DNA of 64,000 bases from BOG-224 sp963783505 (GTDB lineage Bacteria > Acidobacteriota > Terriglobia > Bryobacterales > Bryobacteraceae), in assembly GCA_963783505.1 (NCBI GenBank), contig CAWAOP010000021.1, positions 1 to 64,000 of the forward strand. Direction: 5' to 3'. The translations under genes and the position numbers were made by a program. The notes beneath the pieces were generated by a model. The model searched no databases. It was not told the origin of the DNA and was given only the letters and a program-made list of their open reading frames with translations. Below are positions 43,159-52,921 of the stretch, in pieces; the first letter of the stretch is position 1; every line of letters starts with the position of its first letter.

Positions 43159-43935
43159 CTACCAGTTCAGAACTTCGCGAATGGTGTGCGCCTGGCGCTT
43201 GCTGACCACTAATTGCAGGGCGTTGCTCAAGGTGATGAGCCAGCGCTGGCTGCTGAGCGCGCTCATTTTGCGGACATGATCGACATTGACAATGGCGTTG
43301 CGGTGCACGCGCTGAAAACGCGGCTCCGCGAGACGCTCTTCGATGGATCGCAGGCTCTCGGTCGCGAGCAGCCTCTGCCGCGCGGTGACGATCCACACCA
43401 ATTCCCGCTCGGCCTGGAAAGCGAGCACCTCGTCCAGATCGATCAGGAAGAACTCCTGGCCGCTCCGGCCGACTACCTTTCTTCCGCGTGGAGCGCCTGC
43501 CGGCTGGGCGGCGGCGATCTTACCGGCGCGCTCGGCAATGGCGGCCGGACGGCCCAGCAGGCGGCGGGCGCGATCCACCGAGGCGCGCAGCCGCGCTTCG
43601 CCAACCGGCTTCAGCAGGTAATCGATCGCCCCGGCCTCAAAAGCCTCGATGGCATGCCGGTCATAGGCGGTCACAATCACGACGACTGGCAGCGCGGGAC
43701 CGCTGAGGTTGCGCACCACTTCAAAACCACTCATGACGGGCATCTGAAGATCGAGAAAAACCACGTCGGGGCGGAGTTTGGCGATCTTACGCAAGGCGTC
43801 CTTTCCGTCGCCGGCTTCGCCCACGACCCGCACATCCGGGATCGATTCGAGTTCCTCGCGCAGAACGCCGCGCGCGATGGGTTCGTCGTCAACGATCAGG
43901 ACTTTCATTTCGGCGGAGCCGGCTTTGGCGATCAT
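43159..43935 (-). CDS. LytTR-family response regulator
   Basis: 258 residues. The start at 43935 overlaps the kinase stop in ATGA; a second ATG at 43908 (MKVLIVDDEP) is possible but lacks a ribosome-binding site. The receiver domain has IVDDEP, the phospho-acceptor Asp62 in VVFLDLQMP, TAYDRHAIEAFEAGAIDYLL and a KP motif. The C-terminal LytTR DNA-binding domain shows GRKVVGRSGQEFFLIDLDEV, FQAERELVWIV, LRSIEERLAEPRFQRVHRNA, VNVDHVRKM and WLITLSN. LytTR proteins bind direct repeats spaced about two helical turns; such repeats precede both receptors and the kinase gene. Confidence 0.95.
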   Translation of the reverse strand: MIAKAGSAEMKVLIVDDEPIARGVLREELESIPDVRVVGEAGDGKDALRKIAKLRPDVVFLDLQMPVMSGFEVVRNLSGPALPVVVIVTAYDRHAIEAFEAGAIDYLLKPVGEARLRASVDRARRLLGRPAAIAERAGKIAAAQPAGAPRGRKVVGRSGQEFFLIDLDEVLAFQAERELVWIVTARQRLLATESLRSIEERLAEPRFQRVHRNAIVNVDHVRKMSALSSQRWLITLSNALQLVVSKRQAHTIREVLNW

Positions 43936-45795
43936 CGCTGCGCCACCTGCCTTTCCAGCGGCACGGAGAATTGCACCGTAGCGCCCGTAGGGCCCTGCTT
44001 CAGGCTTAAGGCGGAGTCCGGCCCGAAACACAATTGCAAACGGCGAGTCACGTTGGCTAGGCCAATGCCGGAGCCGCCGGGGACTTCGGTGGCGGGTTCG
44101 GATCCGGAGTCCTCGACGGAGATGGTCACCTCTCCGCCCTCCGCTTTGGCTGTAAGCTTCAGTGAGCCGCCCGCGGCTCGCGTGGAAATACCGTACTTGA
44201 TGGCGTTTTCGACAAGAGGCTGAATCGAAAGCGTGGGAATCAGCGTCCGTTCCGCTTCCGGATCGACTGAGATTGCCGTGCGCAATCGAGAGCCGAGTCG
44301 AAGTCCCTCGATTTCGAGATAAGACCTGACGATCTCGAGTTCTTCCGAGAGGGGAATCATGGTCTGGTCCGACTGCAGGAAATAGCGAAAGACTCCCGCC
44401 AGGTTCAGGACGGTTCGCCGCGCGGAGGCCGCTTCGCGCGGGATGATGCCATAAATCGTGTTCAGCGCGTTGAACAGGAAGTGCGGATTGATTTGCGCGT
44501 GCAACGCGCGCAGTTCCGCCTCCGAGGCCAGGCGTTCGAGTTCCGCGACGCGGCGGCGCTCCACTTCTTCGGCGGCGCAGTTGGCCAGGGAGCTGAGCGC
44601 GCGGAGGTCCTCGCTCAGGTACGGCCGGCCGCCGAGCCTCCGGCCGAGCAAGAGGCAGCGCACATCGCGCGCGGATAAGCGGATGGGGACAACCGCCTCA
44701 GCCCAGCCCCAGCGGGGATCGCGGACGAACCGGGATTCATCCGCGACGCGGGCAGGATAATCCAGCGCCTTCCAGGGCGGCTCCGGTCCGGGCTCGCCCG
44801 CTTGGGGGCCTAGAATTTCGAAGCGGGAAGCCCCAAGATCTGCCGCGAGCCGCGCGGCGGCCCAATCGAGATAGGCGGATTCGTCGCGTATCTCGAGGGC
44901 TTTCGTATGAAGCTCATGGATAGCCCCTTCCACGCGGCCACCCCGGAACACGGCCCTCGTGAGCAACCGCTGCACGGCGTCCCGAAGGTACGCGAACACG
45001 ATCAGCAGCCCGCACAACCCGGCCACGGCCAGAACGCCGGTGAGGGAACTCGGGCGCCCCGGCCGCCGGCGCAAAGCTTCCAGCCAGGCGCAGGCCGGCG
45101 TAGGCCAGCGTCGCCGCTAACATCACGTTCGCGAGAAAGCGAACGAAGGCATCGAGGAAGACAAACCGATAGTCCTTTAACAGGAGGAGCAGCGCCAGCG
45201 GAATGCCCGCATGGTGCACCAGCAGTTCCCTCCACGGCTGCGGTTGCTGGCGGGCGCCGAAGTGCGAGAACGTGACCGCGAACAGGAGCACGCACATGGC
45301 CGCGAGGAATTGCGGAGTTCTCCCGCGCGCTTCCCTTCCGCGACGCAGCAGCAGGGCCGCGTAGACGGCCGTGAGAGCGCCAAAGCCGAAGGTAATTGTG
45401 GCCAGCCCCCACTTGTGCAAGCTCAGCGCGGGTTCGATTCCCTCGCACAGATGCATCCCTGTGGCGCAAGCGCTGACCAAATAGCCGGCCCAGGCGACGG
45501 CGGCGAATTCGCCATCGAGAGACAGATGCAACAACACGGCCGGCAGCAGGCTCAGTGCGCAGAAACTCAGGGCCTCGACGGCCCAGCGGAGAGGGCCAGG
45601 CGAAAGAAGCAACATGGCGAACGAGCCTGCGTTCCACAGCAGAGCCAGGCTGGCGGAGGCGATGGAAAGCAGACCCTGGCGCGCGTTGCGCCGCGCGCCG
45701 CCTCGCAAAGCAAGCGAAAGGAAAATGGCGAACACGATCGCGCCCGCCAGGTGCGCGCTGACATTGACGATGAAAGGCCCGTGTTCAGCCAGCAT
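43932..45795 (-). CDS. LytS/YehU-type sensor histidine kinase (internal frameshift)
   Basis: The 5' frame (from 45795) encodes about seven transmembrane helices (for example SAHLAGAIVFAIFLSLAL, then AAMCVLLFAVTF and AGIPLALLLLLKDY) and goes wrong at about 45045. The 3' frame resumes LTGVLAVAGLCGLLIVFAYL, a GAF-like region and the His_kinase domain with the phospho-acceptor in LRALHAQINPHFLFNALNTI and the ATPase N-box PLVENAIKYGI and G-box GGSGIGLANV. Removing one C from a TTCCCTC run rejoins both into about 620 residues. It senses an unknown membrane or extracellular cue and phosphorylates the coupled LytTR regulator (ATGA overlap). Confidence 0.88.
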
Positions 45796-45879
45796 GGGAG
45801 TATCGGCGGCCCGATCGCTAGAGGCGTCCCCTCATTATCGGACCGCGCCGGCGCCGCCCCTTCGGATTATCGCGCAGAC

Positions 45880-45924
45880 GGGCTTGATCTGGCCGCAAGA
45901 GGGATGAATTGGCCGATGGGCGGG
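45880..45924. promoter_or_regulatory. LytTR-type site upstream of the kinase gene
   Basis: CTTGATCTGGCCGCAAGAGG followed by GATGAATTGGCCGATGGGCGG contains two half-repeats with a 21-bp period (AAGAGG/GGGCGG). The second half matches site B of receptor 1 at 16 of 23 positions. It sits 85-130 bp before the kinase start, consistent with autoregulation. Confidence 0.45.
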
Positions 45925-46048
45925 CGGATTCGCGTGCGAGGCTGCGGTGCGCAGTTCCGCGAAGGCGGAGGGGGCGGCCGTAGGCGGGCGTTGTACACTG
46001 GCTCTAGCCTGCAATTCTCATCGGCCGTTTGCTGAGGAGCCATGGGTT

Positions 46049-46223
46049 GTATCAGGGCACGGCTTCAGCCGTGCCGCAGAGGGCGGTAGAGACGGGGCTT
46101 TAGCCGCTGGTTTGCCGCGGAAAGAGCACGCTATCGCCGCGGCGGCGACCAGGGGCTAAAGCCCACACGTAGTTACGTCGAACGGCACGGCGCCCAGGGG
46201 GCACCCGGTCGTGCCCTGATACA
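46049..46223. repeat. Palindromic REP/MITE-like element, copy 1
   Basis: A 175-bp element whose ends read GTATCAGGGCAC and GTGCCCTGATAC, perfect inverted repeats. Inside are further self-complementary blocks: CGGCTTCAGCCGTGCC near the left end and GGGGCTTTAGCC / GGGGCTAAAGCCC in the middle. A related element lies at 55918-56087. No coding sequence; likely a non-autonomous mobile repeat. Confidence 0.75.
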
Positions 46224-46308
46224 GATCCAAAAAGAACTTGGCGCGATTTAGCGGGGCCGTCTCGGGCGAGGGCTGGTGAGACATGCAGGCTTGCCGCTCA
46301 GGCTCAGC

Positions 46309-48405
46309 ATGGATCTTGACACATCGCTCACGTACGTAAAAGGGGTCGGGCCGGCCCGCGCGGCCATGCTCGAAGCCAAGGGGCTCGAGACCGTCGAAGA
46401 CCTTCTCTCCTATACGCCATTCCGCTACGAGGACCGTTCCAATCTGAAGTCCATCGCGCAGCTCGCGCCCGGTGAAATGGCGACGGTGGTGGCGGAGGTG
46501 CAATCCGTGTACCTCTCCGGTTTCCGCCGCCGCGACCTGGGAATATTCGAAGCGCGGTTCTCAGACGCTTCCCGCGCCGAACTGCTCTGCAAGTGGTTTC
46601 ACGGCGGCTACCTCGCCAAGGTATTTCAAGAGGGAATGAAGGTAGCGCTGTATGGAAAGGTGGAGATCGACGGCTATACCAACCAGCTAACCATTCTGCA
46701 CCCCGAGTTTGAAATTCTCCCGGCGGATGAGGACGCGGAAGCCTCACTGCACACGGGCCGCATCGTTCCGATCTATGAAGCGGTCTCCAAGCTCACGCCG
46801 AGGGTGATGCGCACCCTGGTGCATCGGGTGATCGAAAGCTTCGAGCCGCTGGAAGATCACTTGCCCGCGTCTTTGCGAAGCAAGCTGAAGCTGCCGGATT
46901 TGTGGACCGCGGTTCGCGAGACGCATTTCCCTCCTCCCGGATGCGACCTTCGTCTGCTGAACGCGTTTCGCACGCAGGCGCAATTCCGCCTGATCCTCGA
47001 GGAATTTTTCTGGCTCGAATGCGGACTGGCGCTGAAGCGCGCCAAAGCCCGTACGCTTCCGGGCATTGCATTCGAGATCGACGACCGCATCCGCGAGCGG
47101 GTCAAGGCCATGCTGCCTTTCAAGCCCACCGGCGCGCAGAAGCGCGTCATCAAGGAAATCGCGGACGACATGCGCGCGCCGCACCCGATGAATCGCCTGC
47201 TGCAAGGCGACGTGGGAAGCGGGAAGACCATCGTCGCCGCCGAGGCCGCCGTCATCGCGATCGAAAACGGATATCAGGTGGCCGTGCTCGCGCCCACGGA
47301 AATCCTGGCTACGCAGCACGCGTATTACTTCAAACAGATTCTCGGAAAGCTCGGCTACGTTGTGATTCTGCTCACGGGCTCGGCTTCCGACCGCGAGAAA
47401 ACGCAACTCAAGAAACTGGTGGCGGAGGGACTGGCGAACGTCGTAATCGGCACTCATGCATTGCTGGAGAAGGACGTCGAGTTTGCGCGGCTGGGACTGG
47501 CGATCATCGACGAGCAGCACCGCTTCGGCGTGATGCAGCGGCTCGGCATGGTGCAAAAGGGCGTTCATCCGGACGCGCTGGTGATGACGGCGACGCCTAT
47601 TCCACGCACTCTTTCCATGACGCTGTTCGGCGATCTGGACGTCTCGGTGATCGACGAGCTTCCGCCCGGCAGGAAGCCGATCATAACCAAGCACGCGTCG
47701 GGCGAGCGCGTCGAGCAGGTCTACAGCTTCGTGAAGCGGCAGATTCTGGAAGGGCGGCAGGCGTACGTGGTCTACCCGGTGATCGAGGAATCCGAAACGC
47801 AAGCGGTGAAGGCCGCCGAGAAGATGTACGAGCATCTCTCGCGCGTGGTGTATCCGGATCTGAAGGTTGGCCTGATGCACGGGCGGCTGGCGGCGGCCGA
47901 GCGCGAGGAGATCATGCGGCAGTTCAAGGAAGGCCGCATACAGATTATGGTCTCGACCACCGTCATCGAAGTGGGCGTGGACGTTCCGAATGCGAGCGTG
48001 ATGCTGATCGAACAGGCGGAGCGATTCGGATTGGCGCAACTCCACCAACTTCGCGGGCGCGTGGGGCGCGGCGCCGCGCAGAGCTACTGCATTCTGGTCA
48101 CGGAAAAGATGGGCGACGCTTCGCGCGAGCGCATCCGCACGCTGGTGGAATCCACCGACGGGTTTTATATCGCCGAGATGGATTTGAAGCTGCGCGGTCC
48201 GGGCGAATTCTTCGGCACGAAGCAATCCGGATTGCCCGCGCTACGCGTTGCCAACCTGCTGCGCGACTCCGAGATACTCGAAATCGCGCGGCGCGAGGCC
48301 GTGGATTTCGTCAAACGCCCTCAGGACCGCGAAGAACTGCGCCGCGCCGTGGCGTATATCCGCGACCATTGGCAGCGGCGCTACGGCCTTGTTACGGTGG
48401 GGTAA
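46309..48405 (+). CDS. recG: ATP-dependent DNA helicase RecG
   Basis: 698 residues from ATG 46309; the upstream ATG at 46276 adds a non-conserved extension. The N-terminal wedge/OB domain starts LDTSLTYVKGVGPARAAMLE. The helicase core has Walker A LQGDVGSGKT, VLAPTEILATQHA, IIDEQHRFGV, MTATPIPRTL, STTVIEVGVDVPNA and the C-terminal QLRGRVGRG motif. RecG remodels stalled replication forks and reverses Holliday junctions using ATP. Length fits the family. rsmD follows with a TAATG overlap, so the two are translationally coupled. Confidence 0.97.
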   Translation: MDLDTSLTYVKGVGPARAAMLEAKGLETVEDLLSYTPFRYEDRSNLKSIAQLAPGEMATVVAEVQSVYLSGFRRRDLGIFEARFSDASRAELLCKWFHGGYLAKVFQEGMKVALYGKVEIDGYTNQLTILHPEFEILPADEDAEASLHTGRIVPIYEAVSKLTPRVMRTLVHRVIESFEPLEDHLPASLRSKLKLPDLWTAVRETHFPPPGCDLRLLNAFRTQAQFRLILEEFFWLECGLALKRAKARTLPGIAFEIDDRIRERVKAMLPFKPTGAQKRVIKEIADDMRAPHPMNRLLQGDVGSGKTIVAAEAAVIAIENGYQVAVLAPTEILATQHAYYFKQILGKLGYVVILLTGSASDREKTQLKKLVAEGLANVVIGTHALLEKDVEFARLGLAIIDEQHRFGVMQRLGMVQKGVHPDALVMTATPIPRTLSMTLFGDLDVSVIDELPPGRKPIITKHASGERVEQVYSFVKRQILEGRQAYVVYPVIEESETQAVKAAEKMYEHLSRVVYPDLKVGLMHGRLAAAEREEIMRQFKEGRIQIMVSTTVIEVGVDVPNASVMLIEQAERFGLAQLHQLRGRVGRGAAQSYCILVTEKMGDASRERIRTLVESTDGFYIAEMDLKLRGPGEFFGTKQSGLPALRVANLLRDSEILEIARREAVDFVKRPQDREELRRAVAYIRDHWQRRYGLVTVG

Positions 48406-48968
48406 TGCGGGTCATCGGCGGCGAGTTCCGCTCGCGGCGTCTGAAAAGCGTGAAGGGAGATTCCGCGCGGCCCACGCCGGATCGGCTGCGCGAGACGCTC
48501 TTCGATATTCTCGGCGCTCGCATCGGCGGCGCGAGCTTCCTGGACGCATACGCGGGAACCGGCTCGGTTGGCATTGAAGCCCTCAGCCGAGGCGCGAAGC
48601 ATGTCTGCTTCCTGGAGAAGGACCGGCGAGCGCTCGACGTAATCCGGGAGAACCTGACGGCTCTTGGGTTGGAGCGTTTCGCGACGGTCGTGGCCGGACC
48701 GGCCCTGCGGGCCATTCCCAATTTTCCAGCCGAAATCGTGTTCCTCGACCCGCCTTACGAACTTGAGGCCGAGTATGCGCAGGCGATGGCGCTGTTCGCG
48801 GAGACCAACCCGGCGCTCGCGATCGCCCAGCATTCGAGGCGGTTCGCGCTGGCCGACGCCTACGGCTCGTTGAAGCGAGTGCGCGAACTGCGGCAGGGGG
48901 ACAACGTCCTGAGCTTCTATGAGCCGATCGGCAGCCCGTCTAGCGTTGCTGGACCGGCTTCAGCGTGA
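48405..48968 (+). CDS. rsmD: 16S rRNA (guanine(966)-N2)-methyltransferase RsmD
   Basis: 187 residues starting MRVIGGEFRSRRLKSV, typical of RsmD. SAM-binding features: FLDAYAGTGSVGIEALSRGA, FLEKDRRALDVIRENL; the catalytic motif for N2-guanine methylation is DPPYELEAEY. It methylates G966 of 16S rRNA in the cytoplasm. It starts inside the recG stop codon and ends convergently against a broken NHL gene, overlapping it by 29 bp. No irregularity within the gene. Confidence 0.95.
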   Translation: MRVIGGEFRSRRLKSVKGDSARPTPDRLRETLFDILGARIGGASFLDAYAGTGSVGIEALSRGAKHVCFLEKDRRALDVIRENLTALGLERFATVVAGPALRAIPNFPAEIVFLDPPYELEAEYAQAMALFAETNPALAIAQHSRRFALADAYGSLKRVRELRQGDNVLSFYEPIGSPSSVAGPASA

Positions 48969-50061
48969 TCTTCTGGACACGCCAGTTCAATACCTCGCCT
49001 ACGAGCAATTCGTTCGGATTGCGGCAGTCCATTTGGTTGACCGTGCCGAATTCCTTGGGGAGCTTGCCGGCTGTTCCGAACTTGCCGAGCACGGTTCCGT
49101 CCAGCTCCATTTTGTAGATTTCGCCGTTGTCGAGGTTGGCCGGGTCGTTGGAGTTCGAGCTGTAAAGATATTGGCGCACGCCGGGCGGAATACAGATGGC
49201 CCAGGGGCGCCTACGCCTGTGATTTGGCGGACGGGCTTGCCTTCTTTGTCGAACACCTGGATGCGCTTATTGCCATGATCGGCCACGTAGACGTTGTCTT
49301 TGGCGTCTATGGCGAGCGAGAGAGGCGTATCGAGCTGGCCGTCGGCGGGGCCCTTCGATCCCCAGGACTTGATGAAGCGTCCATCGCGATTGAACTTGGC
49401 GATGCGCGCGTTGCCGTAGCCATCCGATATGTAGATATTCCCGGCGCTGTCAAAGGCTATGTCCGTCGGGCCGTTGAAGTTGTCGCCCGCTATGCCGGCT
49501 CCGGCCGCGCCGCGCCCTCCGGGCATCGGGCCTCGGCCCGCGGACTGCTCCGGCGCTCCGCGGCCTGCCGCTGGAGCGGCTGCTGGAACTCGCGGGCATG
49601 GCGGGCCCCGGTCCGCCGCCGCGGCCCGCTTCGTTGATCGCCTCGGGCTTGCGGCCCATGGTCATTACGACACGTCCTTCGGCGTCGAACTTGATCGCCA
49701 TGCTCGATCCGCGGTCCACCACCCAGATGTTGTCCTGGGCGTCAACTCGTACGGAGCTGGCGAAAAGGAAGCCGTATAGGCCTTGGCCGATCTCGCGCAG
49801 ATATTTCCCGGTCCGATCGAATTCGAACAGTCGCGAACCGCCGTGAGAAAAGGTTCGGGAACCGCCCATCGTCGCGTTCGAGTTGCCGGTGCGCGTGTAG
49901 ACGAAGATATTGCCATGAGAATCGGTCGCCACGCCGGCGGCCTCGCCGAGGTACGTACCCGCGGGGAGTTTCAGAAAGTCGGGCTGCGAATCGAAAGGAA
50001 TTTCCGGTTGCGCGAACAACGCGCCGCAACCCGCTAATGCAAGTGCCAGAACGAGCTTCAT
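48940..50061 (-). pseudogene. NHL-repeat secreted protein, broken by two frameshifts
   Basis: A paralogue of the next gene upstream. The N-terminus (MKLVLALALAGCGALFAQ, then PEIPFDSQPDFLKLPAGTYL) is intact up to about 49620; reading then changes frame inside a Gly/Arg-rich stretch (EAGRGGGPGPAMPA, near 49500-49620) and again at about 49205 (GVGAP, then WAICIPPGVRQYLYSSN). The NHL repeats (ISDGYGNARIAKFNRDG, VADHGNKRIQVFDKEG) and the ending NPNELLVGEVLNWRVQKI are spread over three frames. The start overlaps the preceding gene's stop (ATGA). Whether decay or sequencing error is responsible cannot be judged here. Confidence 0.8.
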
Positions 50062-51137
50062 GGCTGCCTCCTTGCTGCGCCCGCGGCTGGCGCGGCGGGA
50101 TGCAGAATCAGCTTCTGCACGCGCCAGGCGGTGATCTCGGAGACCAGGAGCTCATCCGGATTGCGGCAGTCGATCTCATGAACCGTGCTGAACTCGCCGA
50201 GCTTCTTGCCCGCGTGCCCGAATTTTCCGACGATGGTTCCATCCAGTTCCATTTTGTAGATCTCGCCGGTCACGGCCGAGGTTTCGGCGTTGTTGGTATC
50301 GGGGTTAGAGTTCGAAACGAACAGGTATTGATGCGGTCCCGGAGAGACGCACACGGCCCACGGCGCGCCGACCTTGTCATAAATGGTCTTCAAGTTCAAA
50401 TCGTCATCGAAAACCTGGACGCGGCTGTTGCTGCGGTCGCCTACGTAGACGTTGCCCTTCGCGTCGGCCGCGATGGTGTGGGGAAGGTTGAGCTGGCCGG
50501 GCTGATTCCCGCGCGTGCCCGCCGATTTGACGAACCTGCCGTTTTTGTCGTACTTCACTACGCGGGAGTTTCCGTAGCCATCGGCCACGAAGATGTTCCC
50601 GGCCGCGTCCCAGGCGACGTCGGTGGGGCGGTTGAAGAGATACGGCGAGGGATCGGGCGGCGTGGGAAGTCCGTCCACAGGCTCCGGCCTGCGGCCGAGC
50701 ACCATCAGCACGCGGCCCTCCGGGCTGAACTTGACGATCATGTTCGAGCCTTCATCCACGGCCCAGATGTTGTCCTGCGCGTCCACGCGCACCGCGTGCG
50801 CGAAAGCGAAGCCGTAGAGGCCCTCGCCGATTTCGCGGATATAGGTCCCGTTCTTATCGAATTCAAACAGCCGGGTAGCCTGGCTCCGCGTGTAGACGAA
50901 GACGTGCCCTTTTGAATTGGTGGCCACGCCGATGCCCTCGCCCAGGTAGAGGTTGGGCGGCAGCTTCAGGAAATTCGGCACGGAATCGAACGGAATCTCG
51001 GGCACGTTCTCCGCCTTGGCCTTGGCGGCGATCTGCGCTCGCGTCAGGCCGTCGCTTGCGGGCGGCGCCTGAGCCATGATGCGTCCCGCTGGGAACAGCG
51101 CCGCGATCCAGCAACAGGCGATGGCGATCGTCTTCAT
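50058..51137 (-). CDS. NHL-repeat secreted protein
   Basis: 359 residues from ATG 51137, preceded by GGAGG. A signal peptide (MKTIAIACCWIAALFPAGRI) leads to VPEIPFDSVPNFLKLPPNLY and about six NHL repeats forming a beta-propeller (VRVDAQDNIWAVDEGSNMIV, FVADGYGNSRVVKYDKNG, YVGDRSNSRVQVFDDD). The C-terminus NPDELLVSEITAWRVQKL matches the broken paralogue downstream. Such acidobacterial proteins are exported propellers of unknown ligand; related folds include peptidyl-hydroxyglycine lyases, but no catalytic signature was identified. It is the first gene of a tandem pair joined by an ATGA overlap. Confidence 0.85.
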   Translation of the reverse strand: MKTIAIACCWIAALFPAGRIMAQAPPASDGLTRAQIAAKAKAENVPEIPFDSVPNFLKLPPNLYLGEGIGVATNSKGHVFVYTRSQATRLFEFDKNGTYIREIGEGLYGFAFAHAVRVDAQDNIWAVDEGSNMIVKFSPEGRVLMVLGRRPEPVDGLPTPPDPSPYLFNRPTDVAWDAAGNIFVADGYGNSRVVKYDKNGRFVKSAGTRGNQPGQLNLPHTIAADAKGNVYVGDRSNSRVQVFDDDLNLKTIYDKVGAPWAVCVSPGPHQYLFVSNSNPDTNNAETSAVTGEIYKMELDGTIVGKFGHAGKKLGEFSTVHEIDCRNPDELLVSEITAWRVQKLILHPAAPAAGAARRQP

Positions 51138-51232
51138 GTTCACCTCCGGCAACGGCTAGTCTATCTCACCCGCGGGGGACAGATTGCGATGCGCAGCCAA
51201 AGCCGCCAAGCCTTAGAATACGGTGAAGAACC

Positions 51233-52921
51233 ATGATCACCAAGCTGACCCTGCGCAATTTCAAAAGCGTAGACCATCAGATCTACGACTTCACTCCATT
51301 TGACCTTCTGGTTGGGCGTAACAACTGCGGTAAGAGCACTGTTCTGCAAGCTCTAGCCATCTGGCAGTTCTGCGTTGACGAATTCCACCGTTCGAAACGA
51401 ACGGGCCAGAAGGGAATCCAAGTCGTGCTGCCGAACTTCACTGCGCTTCCGGTGCCGGAGTTCAATCTTCTATGGAAGGACCGAACGGACCGCGTATGGC
51501 CGGAAATCGACGGCAAAAAGAAGCAGGAGTACATCCTGATCGGCATCGACGTGGAATGGAGGCAGGCAAGTGGCGAGACCGATTCGTTTGGAGTGACGTT
51601 GCGTTACCACTCCTCGCAGACGATCTATGCGATACCGGCTGGAGGATGGAAGAGGTTCCGTGAGTGCGAGCAACATCTGCCGAAAATCGCCTACGTGCCG
51701 CCATTTTCGGGCCTGGAACCGAGCGAGAAGTGGCTGGATGAAGCTCCCATGCGCCAGCAGGTGGGCAAGGGCCAGCCTGGCAGCGTCTTGCGCAATTTGC
51801 TCGTGCGAGTCTGGAGGCCCGAATCTCACGACAGCAGCGGGAGCCCAAAGAATGGCGCCCTTCCCCCGGACTGGAAGGAACTGGCGGAAACCATCAAACG
51901 ATGGTTCTCCGTGGAGATTCATGAACCGAGGTACGCGTCAGCTAAAGACGTATACATCACTGTCGAGTACCGCCAAAAAGGGAGAGACTTCGACATCATC
52001 GCGGGCGGCAGCGGCTTCCACCAGGCTCTCACCTTGCTGGCTTTCCTCTACGGGTACAAGCCTGCGACTATTCTCCTTGATGAGCCCGATGCTCATCTGC
52101 ACGTCAATCTGCAGCGCGAAATCCTTGACTACTTCAAACGCAAAGGCCGGGAAACCGCCACTCAATTCCTGATTGCTACTCACGCGGAAGAATTCGTACG
52201 GGGCGTGAACGCCGGCGAACTGGTTTCGCTACTGAATCAGGTCCCGAGGCGTGTTCAATCGGCGCCTGAGATTCTCCGAGCCATGGCCGACGTCCCGAAC
52301 GAGGAAATTGCTTTCCTCATCGCATCGCCTTGCATCGTCTACGTCGAAGGGGAAAGCGACGAACGACTTCTCCGGGCGTGGGCCGACGCCTGCGGAGTTC
52401 GGGGCGCCATGGATAAGATCTACTTCAAATCCATGGGAGGAGGAAGCAAAAAGGATATGAAGGCAAGAGCGGACGAGCATTTTGCTGCCCTAAGACAGAT
52501 TATTCCAGACGCGTCGCGGTTGATGGTCTTTGATTACGACGAGCGCGCGGGGTACCATCCGGAGCCCGGTAATCCCGCCCTGGCTGAATGGAAGCGTAAG
52601 AATATCGAGAACTATCTCCTTGTACCGGACCCCTGGAAACGCGCGGCGGGGAAGTTCGCTGCGGGGCCGTTGTTCATGCAGCCAGTTCTTCAGGCAATTG
52701 ATGACTTCTTCGTAGGCCAGAATCTCACCCTCCCTCCCGGAAGGACGTGGCGGAACGTCGGAGCGAATGTGTTCAGCGCAGTGGATGGCAAACGCATACT
52801 GTTTGAGGACGATAATTCGCTTTTCCAGCAACTCAGGGCCGGTAAACCCTCCCGTGCAGCTTTTGCGAGAGCAGATCGCCGGCATCATGTTCTCCGACGA
52901 GATTCATGCCGACGTGCATGA
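51233..52921 (+). CDS. OLD-like AAA ATPase with TOPRIM domain (C-terminal frameshift)
   Basis: 562 residues. An ABC-type ATPase half: LTLRNFKSVDHQ, Walker A GRNNCGKST (28-36), a signature-like GGSGFHQALTLLAFL and Walker B TILLDEPDAHLH. The C-terminal half is TOPRIM-like (IVYVEGESDERLLRAWA, then MVFDYDER), a nuclease-type metal site. This architecture matches the OLD family and related defence ATPases. The last 24 residues are out of frame: removing one C at about 52855 gives KPSVQLLREQIAGIMFSDEI and ends at 52958. It is a lone gene on the plus strand. A role in phage defence or DNA repair is inferred from the family. Confidence 0.8.
   Translation: MITKLTLRNFKSVDHQIYDFTPFDLLVGRNNCGKSTVLQALAIWQFCVDEFHRSKRTGQKGIQVVLPNFTALPVPEFNLLWKDRTDRVWPEIDGKKKQEYILIGIDVEWRQASGETDSFGVTLRYHSSQTIYAIPAGGWKRFRECEQHLPKIAYVPPFSGLEPSEKWLDEAPMRQQVGKGQPGSVLRNLLVRVWRPESHDSSGSPKNGALPPDWKELAETIKRWFSVEIHEPRYASAKDVYITVEYRQKGRDFDIIAGGSGFHQALTLLAFLYGYKPATILLDEPDAHLHVNLQREILDYFKRKGRETATQFLIATHAEEFVRGVNAGELVSLLNQVPRRVQSAPEILRAMADVPNEEIAFLIASPCIVYVEGESDERLLRAWADACGVRGAMDKIYFKSMGGGSKKDMKARADEHFAALRQIIPDASRLMVFDYDERAGYHPEPGNPALAEWKRKNIENYLLVPDPWKRAAGKFAAGPLFMQPVLQAIDDFFVGQNLTLPPGRTWRNVGANVFSAVDGKRILFEDDNSLFQQLRAGKPSRAAFARADRRHHVLRRDSCRRA

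Larger units (their letters stand above)
45796..46308. other. Intergenic region between kinase and recG
   Basis: 513 bp. Contains the LytTR-like site (45880-45924) and one large palindromic repeat (46049-46223), both listed separately. The two genes point away from each other. No protein gene is supported between them. Confidence 0.5.

Noticed and set aside
46744..48225. 493-residue minus-strand frame
   Set aside because: Antisense shadow of recG; no motif or ribosome-binding site.
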